Assembly (NCBI GenBank): GCA_038260095.1 | Contig: JBBSOC010000026.1 | Coordinates: 1 to 24,793 of the forward strand | Reading direction: 5' to 3' | DNA: 24,793 bases | Origin: QHCE01 sp038260095 | GTDB lineage: Bacteria; Actinomycetota; Actinomycetes; Mycobacteriales; QHCE01 | Part shown: piece by piece, positions 7,909 through 15,481 of the stretch | Numbering within the stretch: the first letter of the stretch is position 1 | Layout of the letters: every line of letters begins with the position of its first letter | Made by a program: the position numbers and the translations under genes | Notes under the pieces: generated by a model | What the model was told of the DNA's origin: nothing | The model's input: the letters and a program-made list of their open reading frames with translations, nothing else | Databases searched by the model: none

Positions 7909-8691
7909 ATGGCTCGCACTTTCGGCCGCTCCCCTACCGTTCGCCCCCGCGAATGGGATGCCGACAGCTACGACAAGCTCCCGCTGCCGCACCTGCGCTG
8001 GGGTGAGGACCTTCTAACCAGTATGAAGCTGCGCGGCGATGAAACCGTCCTGGACGCTGGATGCGGCACCGGCCGCGACACCGCCAAGCTTCTGGAGCAC
8101 CTCCCGCACGGTCACGTCATTGCCGTTGACGGCTCCCGCGCGATGCTCGACCGCCTAACGGCGCGGTTCGCCGGTCATGCTGACGCTAGCCGGCTCACTG
8201 TCATCCACGCGGATTTAACCCAACCACTACCCCTACACGATCCAGTCGACGCCATTTTCTCGGTTGCCACCCTGCACTGGTTACCCAATCACGATCAGGT
8301 CTTCGCTCACCTTGCCTCGGTTCTACGGCCTGGCGGCTCCTTACATGCCGAATGGGGCGGTCAGGGCAATCTCGCCGCCATCGAACGCGTCCTCAGCCAG
8401 ATGCGGCTGCCAGCACTCGGCGAGACGCTGAACTTTCCAACGGCCGAGGATACTCACCGGAGCCTCGCCAACGCCGGTTTCATCGACGCAAGCGTTGCGC
8501 TGCATCCCGATCCCGCCCGATTACACCGCGGCGAGCAGCTCGAGTCCTTCCTCGCTGTTGTCGTCCTGGGGCCCCTACTCGACCGCCTTCCCGCCGAGCG
8601 CCACCAAGCCCTCGTCCATGACGTCGCGTCCCAGCTTGCCGCGCCAGAGATCGACTACGTACGACTCCAGGCGCACGCGACCCGGAAGTGA
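7909..8691 (+). CDS. Class I SAM-dependent methyltransferase, trans-aconitate methyltransferase-like
   Basis: This 260-residue Rossmann-fold methyltransferase has motif I VLDAGCGTGRD at residues 47-57 and an acidic motif-II strand VIAVDGSRAMLDRL. It also has HADLTQPLPL, the motif IV region VDAIFSVATLHWLPNHDQVF, and LRPGGSLHAEWGG. The early W-D-ADSYDKLPLPHLRWG segment and the LHW sequence resemble Tam-type enzymes and many actinobacterial small-molecule methyltransferases. TGGAGG stands ten bases before the ATG. It follows the secreted propeller gene in the same direction and next to a MarR gene. Mycobacteria also carry methyltransferase and MarR genes close to priA, so this may be an ancestral neighbourhood. 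The substrate cannot be inferred. Confidence 0.87.
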   Translation: MARTFGRSPTVRPREWDADSYDKLPLPHLRWGEDLLTSMKLRGDETVLDAGCGTGRDTAKLLEHLPHGHVIAVDGSRAMLDRLTARFAGHADASRLTVIHADLTQPLPLHDPVDAIFSVATLHWLPNHDQVFAHLASVLRPGGSLHAEWGGQGNLAAIERVLSQMRLPALGETLNFPTAEDTHRSLANAGFIDASVALHPDPARLHRGEQLESFLAVVVLGPLLDRLPAERHQALVHDVASQLAAPEIDYVRLQAHATRK

Positions 8692-8707
8692 GCCGGAGCT
8701 AATAACA

Positions 8708-8818
8708 TGGTGCACGATTGCAAGCTACTGCCATCATCGTCGATGAAGCGACCAGGTTAGTGGCAGCGTATTTTTGCCAAGTTAAGAGAACTTGTGCAAA
8801 AATTTTTATCGTGCACCA
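8708..8818. repeat. 111-bp segment bounded by 11-bp perfect inverted repeats
   Basis: TGGTGCACGAT at 8708-8718 is the exact reverse complement of ATCGTGCACCA at 8808-8818. The interior carries the hairpin terminator described separately. No duplicated target site flanks it and no reading frame is convincing, so it could be a small non-autonomous element or simply paired regulatory sites. Outside it, 8819-8942 up to the end of priA holds no gene that I can support. Confidence 0.45.
8771..8807. terminator. Strong bidirectional intrinsic terminator between the methyltransferase gene and priA
   Basis: TTTTTGC (8771-8777) pairs with GCAAAAA (8796-8802), and CAAGTT (8778-8783) with AACTTG (8789-8794), leaving a five-base AAGAG loop and one bulged T. 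A run of T follows at 8803-8807 on the plus strand and the outer stem gives a T tract on the minus strand. It lies between two convergent genes, as expected of a shared terminator. Confidence 0.85.
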
Positions 8819-8942
8819 CCTCGTAAGAAGGGCTCCGGCACGAGTGAGAGCCACAATCAGGCCGAGCATCCACGCTATTTCTGGGCACGGCTCTCTGAGA
8901 GAGTATGTGGCCATACCGAAAGGCCAATCGCGGCGGCGGCTC

Positions 8943-11006
8943 CTACCCGATCTCGTACGGGTCAAGCTGCACTCGGACAGGATCAGGATCCTTGCGGGCA
9001 CTGGCCAGCGCCCGGGCAGCGTGTAGCGTCTGGGTCAGCGCTCGGGTTTGGGCTCGCGGCACCCGGATCAGCAATTGCTCCATGACCGCAGCTGCAGAGT
9101 CGCCGGTTGCGCCCGTGGACAATGGAACAGGCCCGAGCAGTTGCGCCTCGGCTGGAAGTTCGAGCCCCGCCGCGAATTGCTGCAACGCATCGGGAGGCCC
9201 GGTGAGCTTTGCCATCCGCACTGCTGGCGGGAAACCTAGCTCGGCTCGCTCAGCAAGCTCCCTCTCGGCAAACCACGGCGCCGCCCAACGTAGCAACGCT
9301 TGCGTCACCAGCAAACCACCGTCAGCAAGCACTACCACCCGGCCGCCCTCGCTCAACGGACGAACCAGCGCTGCGGCGTTCATCCACCGCCGCAACGTTT
9401 CTTCCGCGGCGCGCAGTTCGGGACGAGTCAATAACGCCCAACCATCCAGCAGTAACGCCGCGCCATAACCTGCTCCTTCGGCCAGTGGTTCCGCTCCGGG
9501 AGTACTGATCACAAGGGCGGCCTCATCAGGAACACAGTCCACTATGGCGTCCTTGCCCGACATTCGCACTGGTACCCCAGGAAACGCCCGGCCGAGTTCC
9601 TCGGCGGTGCGGCGGGCACCTATGACAGTGGCACGTAGCCGCGTACCCGCGCAGGAACCGCAGCGCCATGCGGAAGCTGGCCGACCACACAAACGGCACT
9701 GTGGGGTTTGGCTGCCACCTCTCAGCGCGAGCATCCCAGCACACTGCGCGCAACGCGCCGCCTGGCGGCAGCTTTGGCAACACAATGACGGGATGTAACC
9801 ACGCCGAGGTACCTGCACCAATACTGGCATGTCACGAGCCAGGGCATCCCGAGCGGCTCGCCATGCCACCGATGGCAACCGTGCGCTCGATGCCGCGGCA
9901 TCGTCAGCATGCTGGAAATCCTCCCCTAGCGCCGTGATCTGCGGGGCGCGGCGCCGGATCGCGGCAGGCTCGGCACGCAGCGAACGCGCCCAGCCCGACT
10001 GCAGCAACAGCTGGCTCTCGCTGGTCTGTGCGAAGCCACCAATCAATACCGCAACGTTGCCAGTCGCAACATTGTCACCCACGCGAGACAGCAGTACCTC
10101 CCGAGCGTGGCAATAGGGTGCCCGAGGCTCTACATGGAGGTCATCACCGTCGTCCCACAACACCACCAAACCCAACTGATCCACCGGCGCGAACGCCGCC
10201 GCCCGAGTGCCCAGCACACACCGAACCGCACCGCGCTGCGCGGCGAGAAAACGACGGTAGCGCCTCGCGGGGCCCAACGACGCCGATAGCGTGACATGCT
10301 GCCCACCTCCCAAGACGTGCGACAGTGCAGCGTCGAGCCGCGCAATCTCACGATAGTCAGGCACCACAATCAGAACGCCTCGGCCACCGCGTAACGTGCA
10401 TGCAGCGGCCTCGGCGATGCGCTCCGGCCACTGCTCACCGGGCAGCGCCGACCACACCGCCCGTGGGGCGCGACCGTCAGCCAGCGCGGCGAGAAAAGCG
10501 GTACCGGCGGTATAGCGGGACCAACCAGCCGGCTCCGACTCCGACTCCGGAACGGTCTGCGGAGGTTGGCCAGAGAAAGCAGCGGAACTAGACTCCTTCT
10601 CCACCTCGGCATGCCTCGGCGACCACACCTGCCGTTCCGCCTCGGCATGCCTCGGCGGAATTGCCAACCGCAGCACATCGGCGAGGGTGCCGGCGCAGCG
10701 ATCGGCTATTACTCGGGCGAGATGATAGATCTCTGGGCGCAGCACGGGCTCCGGCGAAACGGAACGCGCGAGAAAGGCGAGCCGGCCAGGGTGCTCGCTG
10801 GTCGCTACCCGTTCCACCACAAAACCATCGACGAGCCGGCCCGAAAAACGCACCCGTACCCGGCTGCCGACCACAACCTGCTCGTCGAGCTTGACAGGTA
10901 CGAGATAGTCGAACAACCGATCCAGATGCGGCAGCGGCACAGCGACGGCTATCCGCGCCACAGGAAGCTGCGCAGCCGGCTCAATTGCGGCGCGGGAACG
11001 GTTCAT
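8943..11006 (-). CDS. priA: Primosomal protein N' (PriA), actinobacterial form without helicase motifs
   Basis: This 687-residue protein begins MNRSRAAIEPAAQLPVARIA and continues PLPHLDRLFDYLVP, the 3' DNA-binding domain start of PriA. The body keeps the PriA order and the zinc-binding segment with paired cysteines (CCQSC, CAQC, CRLC, CGSC). The Walker A Gly-Lys-Thr is absent: the corresponding GEQWPERIAEAAA has no P-loop. The DExH box is replaced by LVVLWDDGDD. This agrees with actinobacterial PriA proteins, thought to act in replication restart by binding DNA and partners without unwinding. The frame is open to 11375 but the upstream 123 residues look non-coding, so ATG 11006 is taken. A repeat duplication lies at about residues 116-134. 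Confidence 0.92.
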   Translation of the reverse strand: MNRSRAAIEPAAQLPVARIAVAVPLPHLDRLFDYLVPVKLDEQVVVGSRVRVRFSGRLVDGFVVERVATSEHPGRLAFLARSVSPEPVLRPEIYHLARVIADRCAGTLADVLRLAIPPRHAEAERQVWSPRHAEVEKESSSAAFSGQPPQTVPESESEPAGWSRYTAGTAFLAALADGRAPRAVWSALPGEQWPERIAEAAACTLRGGRGVLIVVPDYREIARLDAALSHVLGGGQHVTLSASLGPARRYRRFLAAQRGAVRCVLGTRAAAFAPVDQLGLVVLWDDGDDLHVEPRAPYCHAREVLLSRVGDNVATGNVAVLIGGFAQTSESQLLLQSGWARSLRAEPAAIRRRAPQITALGEDFQHADDAAASSARLPSVAWRAARDALARDMPVLVQVPRRGYIPSLCCQSCRQAARCAQCAGMLALRGGSQTPQCRLCGRPASAWRCGSCAGTRLRATVIGARRTAEELGRAFPGVPVRMSGKDAIVDCVPDEAALVISTPGAEPLAEGAGYGAALLLDGWALLTRPELRAAEETLRRWMNAAALVRPLSEGGRVVVLADGGLLVTQALLRWAAPWFAERELAERAELGFPPAVRMAKLTGPPDALQQFAAGLELPAEAQLLGPVPLSTGATGDSAAAVMEQLLIRVPRAQTRALTQTLHAARALASARKDPDPVRVQLDPYEIG
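10604..10657. repeat. Direct repeat inside priA, 18 bp with 36-bp period
   Basis: CCTCGGCATGCCTCGGCG occurs at 10604-10621 and again at 10640-10657 without mismatch. Each copy is itself built from two GCCTCGGC octamers around AT. The period is 36 bp, so the protein gains an in-frame near-copy (PPRHAEAERQVW then SPRHAEVEKESS), followed by a low-complexity Ser/Glu-rich stretch. Confidence 0.9.
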
Positions 11007-11380
11007 TATGGGAGGTCTACCACGACGTATTGACTCCGGCGCACACACCCCACTGCCAGCGTGGGAAACCTGCCCACGTTCGACGATGCTCCCACTGACC
11101 TCCGAACCCACCGCTCCCATCAAGAAACCACGCCACCACAGTATTATCGCTGAACTGCGAGGTCCTTCAATCTCACGTAGTGACAAGAGAGATTGTGAAC
11201 GCAATGTGTGCGGGCTCCCCCACGACCTACTAACCCGCACCCGAGCGGTACTGCTCATCGAGGTCCACACCCTATGACGACCTTGGCTATGTCGAGCTGG
11301 CTGAGCCCGTGCAGCTGGAGCATTGAACCGCGCGGCCTCTCGCCACGTGCTGTTCTTAGCTGCGCTATAGAGCAATAGGG
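11007..11380. other. Gene-poor stretch with a possible decayed plus-strand frame
   Basis: No intact gene is supported in these 374 bases upstream of priA. On the plus strand, frame 1 from about 11130 reads SIIAELRGPSISRSDKR and then LPHDLLTRTRAVLLIEVHT to a TGA at 11274. Frame 2 continues with YDDLGYVELAEPVQLEH and a TGA at 11324. The two pieces read like one protein end broken by a frameshift. The family is not recognised. The priA promoter must also lie here, but no clear -35/-10 pair was found. Confidence 0.35.
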
Positions 11381-11566
11381 TTATGAGTCGCTGGCGAGCT
11401 TTCCGGCTTTCGCCCAGTTGTGGCGAGGAATATCGTGGATGACTACCTCGGTGGCTTCTGGCGACGTCTTTGCTGTTCGGACCACCGCCTCAGTGATCGC
11501 AGCAACGATCTCACGCTTCTGCTCGATCGTTCGACCCTCATATAAATGAACAGCTATAAACGGCAC
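11381..11566 (-). CDS. 4-oxalocrotonate tautomerase family protein
   Basis: A 61-residue member of the tautomerase superfamily. After removal of the initiator, Pro1 is the catalytic base (PFIAVHLYEGRTIEQKREI), Arg11 is present, and the end HDIPRHNWAKAG matches the usual strand and turn with Trp at position 50, where the archetype has Phe. Position 39, Arg in the Pseudomonas 4-oxalocrotonate tautomerase, is Glu here (PEATEVVI), so the original substrate is unlikely. It begins at GTG with GAGGAG six bases upstream. It lies between the HTH gene and priA, with no evident pathway partner. Confidence 0.88.
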   Translation of the reverse strand: MPFIAVHLYEGRTIEQKREIVAAITEAVVRTAKTSPEATEVVIHDIPRHNWAKAGKLASDS

Positions 11567-11667
11567 GTGTACTCCTCATTGCGCTACAGCTCGTTGATGC
11601 ACGGCGTTAATAACCGGATCGGTGCCTTACGAGCCATATCATTCCTCATCGTCAGTTCCCTCAGTGC

Positions 11668-11943
11668 TCACGCGTGGGCGGGCTGCCCGTAACGTGCTTG
11701 TGCGGCTTGTTTGGAGATACCCAGTACCAGCGCGATTTGCGCCCAGCTGCGGCCATGTTCGCGAGCTTCTTGTACGGCGTCGGTAAGCTCGCGCTCTGCG
11801 CCGGCCACGTCTGACAGAGCAAGCCCGATCCGGCGCAGGTCTCGTGGATCCTCCGCTGGAGTGGTAGCTGGATCTAGTGAATCGAGCCATACTGCGGCGT
11901 CAGCGGCAGCTGCTTCGATCTGTTGACGTGTTCTTGGCATCAT
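11668..11943 (-). CDS. Small helix-turn-helix protein, putative antitoxin
   Basis: The 91-residue protein starts MMPRTRQQIEAAAADAAVWL and ends in a helix-turn-helix: RSWAQIALVLGISKQAAQARY. Between them lies an acidic helical region (AGAERELTDAVQEAREHG). This layout is that of small actinobacterial DNA-binding proteins encoded behind a toxin-like partner. The gene follows the upstream small protein by nine bases, and AGGGG overlapping that gene's stop region serves as its Shine-Dalgarno. ATG 11943 is chosen; ATG 11940 and GTG 11949 are also possible. Assignment as antitoxin is inferred from pairing and size, not from a recognised antitoxin family. Confidence 0.7.
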   Translation of the reverse strand: MMPRTRQQIEAAAADAAVWLDSLDPATTPAEDPRDLRRIGLALSDVAGAERELTDAVQEAREHGRSWAQIALVLGISKQAAQARYGQPAHA

Positions 11944-11952
11944 TACCACCCC

Positions 11953-12180
11953 TTATAGGTAGTCGTAGAACTTTCTCCGTAATGGCATCGCGTGTATAAC
12001 GGCAGGTTCATCATCTTCCGGGTCGATTACCACGATTTCTAGCAACCGTCCGCTTTTGTCGGGTCCAATGATCAGTAAGCGGTCATGATCTTGACTAACT
12101 GTCCGAAATGGGACCTGTACAGCGTGAAGAATGTCAGTGTCATCGATGCCATGTCTGCGTGCGCTACTGACGATCTCCAC
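11953..12180 (-). CDS. Small BrnT-like putative toxin
   Basis: The 75-residue protein reads EIVSSARRHGIDDTDILHAV and later RLLIIGPDKSGRLLEIVVID and AVIHAMPLRRKFYDYL. The arrangement is an N-terminal helix, a strand hairpin around GPDKSGRLLEIV, and a final basic helix. It resembles RelE/BrnT-fold toxins in layout, where the toxin gene precedes a DNA-binding antitoxin. A TTG at 12201 is the longest start, but GTG 12180 is preferred: TTGACA and TATTGT lie 17 bp apart and the -10 is six bases before this GTG, which would make a leaderless mRNA. The family is recognised only by resemblance, so the toxin role is inferred. Confidence 0.65.
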   Translation of the reverse strand: MEIVSSARRHGIDDTDILHAVQVPFRTVSQDHDRLLIIGPDKSGRLLEIVVIDPEDDEPAVIHAMPLRRKFYDYL

Positions 12181-12186
12181 GCGAAA

Positions 12187-12226
12187 ACAATACTTTCCCA
12201 ACCCCCAAATGTCAATCTATGTTGAC
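12187..12226 (-). promoter_or_regulatory. Promoter and overlapping operator of the toxin/HTH operon
   Basis: On the minus strand a consensus -35 TTGACA (12215-12210) and a -10 TATTGT (12192-12187) are separated by 17 bases, with the GTG start of the first gene six bases after the -10. GTCAA and TTGAC form a perfect inverted repeat with a six-base centre at 12211-12226, overlapping the -35, so binding there would block RNA polymerase. The HTH protein of the same operon is the natural candidate. Confidence 0.7.
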
Positions 12227-12259
12227 GTTGGAGTAGTGTGCTTCTGCGCGAAGAGAAAT

Positions 12260-12274
12260 TGCCCAGCTTGGGCA
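12260..12274 (-). terminator. Candidate terminator downstream of metK
   Basis: TGCCCA, a three-base loop and TGGGCA form a perfect 6-bp stem. On the minus strand it is followed by ATTTCTCTT, a weak T-rich tail, about 20 bases after the metK stop. It may end the mihF-metK transcript. Confidence 0.5.
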
Positions 12275-12294
12275 GCGTGGGTAGTGGGAATCCG

Positions 12295-13509
12295 CTAACC
12301 GTCTAAGGCGTCTTTGAGCGCGGCGGCACGGTCGGTGCGCTCCCAGGTGAAGTTGGGCAGTTCGCGGCCGAAGTGCCCGTAGGTTGCTGTTGCTTGGTAA
12401 ATCGGGCGCAGCAACTGCAGGTCACGCACAATAGCGGCTGGGCGCAGATCGAAGATCTGCAACACCGCTTCCTGTATACGTGCCACATCAACTTCTTCGG
12501 TACCAAATGTCTCGATGAACAACCCCACCGGTCGCGCTTTACCGATCGCGTAGGCCACCTGCACCTCACAACGACGGGCTAGGCCTGCCGCCACAACGTT
12601 CTTAGCTATCCAACGCATCGCATACGCGCCGGACCGGTCTACCTTGGACGGATCTTTCCCGGAAAACGCCCCCCCACCGTGGCGTGCCATCCCACCGTAG
12701 GTGTCCACGATGATCTTTCGCCCGGTAAGCCCAGCGTCGCCCATCGGACCACCAATTTCAAACCGACCGGTCGGATTCACTAGCAGTCGATAGTTCTCGG
12801 TATCGATATTAAGCTCGGCGAGCACCGGTTCCACCACGTATCGTTGAATGTCTGGAGTAAGCAGCGACTCCAGCGACACATCGGTTGCATGCTGGCTAGA
12901 AACCACCACTGTGTCCAGTCGAACAGGACGTGTGCCCTCATATTCAATGGTGACCTGCGTCTTGCCATCGGGGCGCAGATACGGCACCACGCCATCGTGG
13001 CGCACCATCGCCAGCTGCTGGGCCAGTCGGTGTGCCAGCGAGATGGGAAGCGGCATCAGCTCAGGTGTCTCATCGCATGCGTAACCAAACATCATGCCCT
13101 GATCGCCGGCGCCTTGCTGGTCTAGCTGCCGATCCAACTCCGCATCAGCGGTAGGTTTAGGCTCATTACGCGACTCAAGCGCGTCATCCACCCCTTGCGC
13201 GATATCCGGTGACTGCGCACCGATGGCGATAGTGACTCCACATGACGCACCATCGAAACCTTTACGCGACGAGTCGTAGCCGATTCGCAGGATTGTTTCA
13301 CGCACAATACGGGGAATGTCAGCCCATCCGGCGGTGGTCACTTCACCGACGACATGCACCAAGCCTGTGGTCAACAACGTCTCTACTGCGACGCGCGAGC
13401 TGGGATCTTGCTTCAGTAGAGCATCGAGAATTCCATCGCTAATTTGGTCAGCGACCTTATCGGGGTGGCCTTCGGTGACAGATTCAGAGGTAAAGAGACG
13501 ACCAGACAC
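12295..13509 (-). CDS. metK: S-adenosylmethionine synthetase
   Basis: The 404-residue enzyme makes S-adenosylmethionine from methionine and ATP. Conserved segments are FTSESVTEGHPDKVADQISD at the N-terminus, GAGDQGMMFGYACDETPE, TVVVSSQHA, GGPMGDAGLTGRKIIVDTYG and GGGAFSGKDPSKVDRSGAYA, which carry the ATP, Mg2+ and K+ ligands. Length matches the family. It starts at GTG 13509 with AGGAG seven bases upstream. It lies only 42 bases after the methyltransferase gene, so it is the last gene of the mihF-gmk-rpoZ-coaBC operon. No room for a SAM riboswitch exists in front of it. Confidence 0.98.
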   Translation of the reverse strand: MSGRLFTSESVTEGHPDKVADQISDGILDALLKQDPSSRVAVETLLTTGLVHVVGEVTTAGWADIPRIVRETILRIGYDSSRKGFDGASCGVTIAIGAQSPDIAQGVDDALESRNEPKPTADAELDRQLDQQGAGDQGMMFGYACDETPELMPLPISLAHRLAQQLAMVRHDGVVPYLRPDGKTQVTIEYEGTRPVRLDTVVVSSQHATDVSLESLLTPDIQRYVVEPVLAELNIDTENYRLLVNPTGRFEIGGPMGDAGLTGRKIIVDTYGGMARHGGGAFSGKDPSKVDRSGAYAMRWIAKNVVAAGLARRCEVQVAYAIGKARPVGLFIETFGTEEVDVARIQEAVLQIFDLRPAAIVRDLQLLRPIYQATATYGHFGRELPNFTWERTDRAAALKDALDG

Positions 13510-13551
13510 GTTGCTCCTGACATTAAAGGGTTGGGCGTGAGCCGGTGGGAC

Positions 13552-14181
13552 TTAGGGCTTGCGCATGTAACACACCCACGCGGGGGGGATATTCAGTGGC
13601 ACGTACACGCGACCAGCTCCGTAAGTATGGTAGCGATCAAGAATCATTTTATCGACACTGCTGCGCGGAAGATGCGCATAACGAAAAAATGCCAGTGTTC
13701 CTCCTGGCTTCAGCGCGTCAAAATACCAGTCAAACGTATCCGAGGCGCCTTTAAGGCCAAAATTCTTGTGCGGTAGCCCAGAAAGAATCACATCGAACTC
13801 CGCGCTGGCCGCAACGGTAGAGATAGCACCTTCCACAAGGCGAACTTCAGCCAGACCCAGCTGCATCATGTGTTCGCTGGCAATCCAGTCACGCAGACCC
13901 GCGGTGAAAGCACTGTTGATCTCCACCAAGGTAAACCGATCGCCAGGACGCAGCAGCCGGGCAATGTGGTGGCTTGCCGCACCATTACCTGCACCAGCTT
14001 CCAAGACATTGAGGGGTTCACCACCTCGACGCACATCCAGAAGTGGCTGCACCAGTTTTCGGACCAGCCACCGGCTGCTGGGTGCCAGGGCTCCCGTATG
14101 GGTGAAAGAGCGATATCCATGACGCATGAAGTCACGCCAGCCACGAAAACCCGCAACCGGTTTAAGTTTTTCTGTTTGCAC
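13552..14181 (-). CDS. PmtA/KsgA-like class I SAM-dependent methyltransferase
   Basis: The 209-residue protein has motif I NVLEAGAGNGAASHHIARLL, an acidic strand end FTLVEINSAF, AEVRLVEGAIS and motif IV EFDVILSGLPHKNF, followed by LKPGGTLAFFRY. The SGLP-HKNF motif in place of an NPPY resembles bacterial phospholipid N-methyltransferases of the PmtA group, which are relatives of the rRNA dimethylase KsgA. The start is GTG 14181 with a weak ribosome site. It is 31 bases from the coaBC stop, inside the operon, and it interrupts the usual coaBC-metK pair of actinobacteria. The substrate (lipid, RNA or small molecule) is not decided by the sequence. Confidence 0.8.
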   Translation of the reverse strand: MQTEKLKPVAGFRGWRDFMRHGYRSFTHTGALAPSSRWLVRKLVQPLLDVRRGGEPLNVLEAGAGNGAASHHIARLLRPGDRFTLVEINSAFTAGLRDWIASEHMMQLGLAEVRLVEGAISTVAASAEFDVILSGLPHKNFGLKGASDTFDWYFDALKPGGTLAFFRYAHLPRSSVDKMILDRYHTYGAGRVYVPLNIPPAWVCYMRKP

Positions 14182-14212
14182 AATGCGGCCTAGTCATTAT
14201 TAATGGATGATG

Positions 14213-15454
14213 TTAGGAGCATAGCCGTGGGACTATTACGTCCCAGATTGCATCGGCGAGCGTCTCCTTGGCGGTTAGCGGAAGCTCGGTCACGCTGCCG
14301 TCTGAACCTAGTATCGTTGCCGCGTTGTCGTCGACCTCAAACCCTCGCCCGATACCAACCTCATTGAATACCAGCAGATCACAGCCCTTTGCGGCAGCTT
14401 TGCGGGTGGCATGGTCGAGTGCGTCGCCGTCTGCGTCCCCAGTCTCAGCCGCAAATCCCACGATCAGCTGGCCGGGGCTGCGTTTGGCAACCAGCTCGGC
14501 CACAATGTCGGGCGTATGCCGTAGCTCGATCGGGGGCATACCCGCAGCCGATTTCTTGATTTTGTGTGGCCGTGGCGTGACGGGCTGAAAGTCAGCCGGA
14601 GCGGCGGCCATCACCACCGCGTCCGCCGGCACATGGGAGCCGTCACCAGCAAAGTCTGTAGCAGCGGTAAGCACGGCCTGACGCATCTCCTCAGTGGTGA
14701 TCACCGGCATCACGCGCATCTGCGATGGCGGCTCGAGCGTCACGTTGGCTGCCACCAGCGTGACCTGCGCGCCGCGGGAGGACGCCATGCGGGCCAAAGC
14801 GTAGCCCTGCCGACCAGACGATCTATTGCCGATGAAACGAACCGGATCGAGAGTTTCGCGTGTCCCTCCAGCGCTGATCACAACGCGGCGCCCGATCATG
14901 TCCTGTTCCCAAGAAGCACCCGCTGCGCTGCGTCGCAGTATTCGCAGAGCCAAACGCGCGATATCTTCAGGCTTGGCAAGCCGTCCCACTCCCCAGTCGC
15001 CTCCGGCAAGCGGGCCAACCGTCGGTTCGACGATAAGTGCGCCGCGGCGGGCAAGTGTCGTGACATTAGCAACAGTGGCCGGGTGTTGCCACATTTCGGT
15101 GTGCATCGCGGGCGCATACACCACTGGGCATTGCGCGGTAAGCAACACATTCGTCAGCAGGTCGTCGGCTAACCCGTTTGCCGCACGCGCCAAAGTGTGC
15201 GCCGTAGCCGGCGCAACCACCACTAAATCGGCCTCTCGCCCCAGCCGGACATGCGAGATCAGCTGTGCATCGTCGAACACGTCGGTAGCAACAGAGTGGC
15301 CGGCCAGCGCTTGCCAGGTAGCGGCCCCCACAAATCGCAGTGCTTCGGCGGTGGGCACAACTTGCACAGTGTGATCGGCGGCGGTAAGTAGCCGCAGCAG
15401 CTCCACGGCTTTATATGCCGCGATACCGCCGGATACCCCAAGCACAATGTTCAT
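14213..15454 (-). CDS. coaBC: Bifunctional phosphopantothenoylcysteine decarboxylase / phosphopantothenate-cysteine ligase
   Basis: The 413-residue fusion carries out two steps of coenzyme A synthesis. The N-terminal CoaC flavoprotein part shows VLGVSGGIAAYKAVELLRLL, VVVAPATAHTLARAANGLAD with the active-site His, and YAPAMHTEMW. The C-terminal CoaB part shows VVISAGGTRETLDPVRFIGN, SSGRQGYALARMA, AAAPADFQP with the following Lys-rich KIKKSAAG, VGFAAETGD and CDLLVFNEVG. The length is normal. The ATG at 15454 follows the rpoZ stop by 27 bases, so it is cotranscribed with rpoZ and gmk, the standard actinobacterial order. Confidence 0.97.
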   Translation of the reverse strand: MNIVLGVSGGIAAYKAVELLRLLTAADHTVQVVPTAEALRFVGAATWQALAGHSVATDVFDDAQLISHVRLGREADLVVVAPATAHTLARAANGLADDLLTNVLLTAQCPVVYAPAMHTEMWQHPATVANVTTLARRGALIVEPTVGPLAGGDWGVGRLAKPEDIARLALRILRRSAAGASWEQDMIGRRVVISAGGTRETLDPVRFIGNRSSGRQGYALARMASSRGAQVTLVAANVTLEPPSQMRVMPVITTEEMRQAVLTAATDFAGDGSHVPADAVVMAAAPADFQPVTPRPHKIKKSAAGMPPIELRHTPDIVAELVAKRSPGQLIVGFAAETGDADGDALDHATRKAAAKGCDLLVFNEVGIGRGFEVDDNAATILGSDGSVTELPLTAKETLADAIWDVIVPRLCS

Positions 15455-15481
15455 GCCAGGACCGTGTCAGCTCGTAGCGGA

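Noticed and set aside
8819..8942. tRNA or small RNA gene before the end of priA
   Set aside because: No cloverleaf could be folded; only a 5-bp CTCTC/GAGAG stem was seen.
11007..11375. N-terminal extension of priA by 123 residues
   Set aside because: The sequence before ATG 11006 has no similarity to PriA and no coding character; the family N-terminus begins at 11006.
12655..12670. TTTCCCGGAAAAC in metK as another copy of the carB repeat
   Set aside because: It encodes the conserved FSGKD segment of MetK, so the match is explained by coding constraint.
13510..13551. SAM riboswitch before metK
   Set aside because: Only 42 bases separate metK from the preceding gene; there is no room and no aptamer-like stem.
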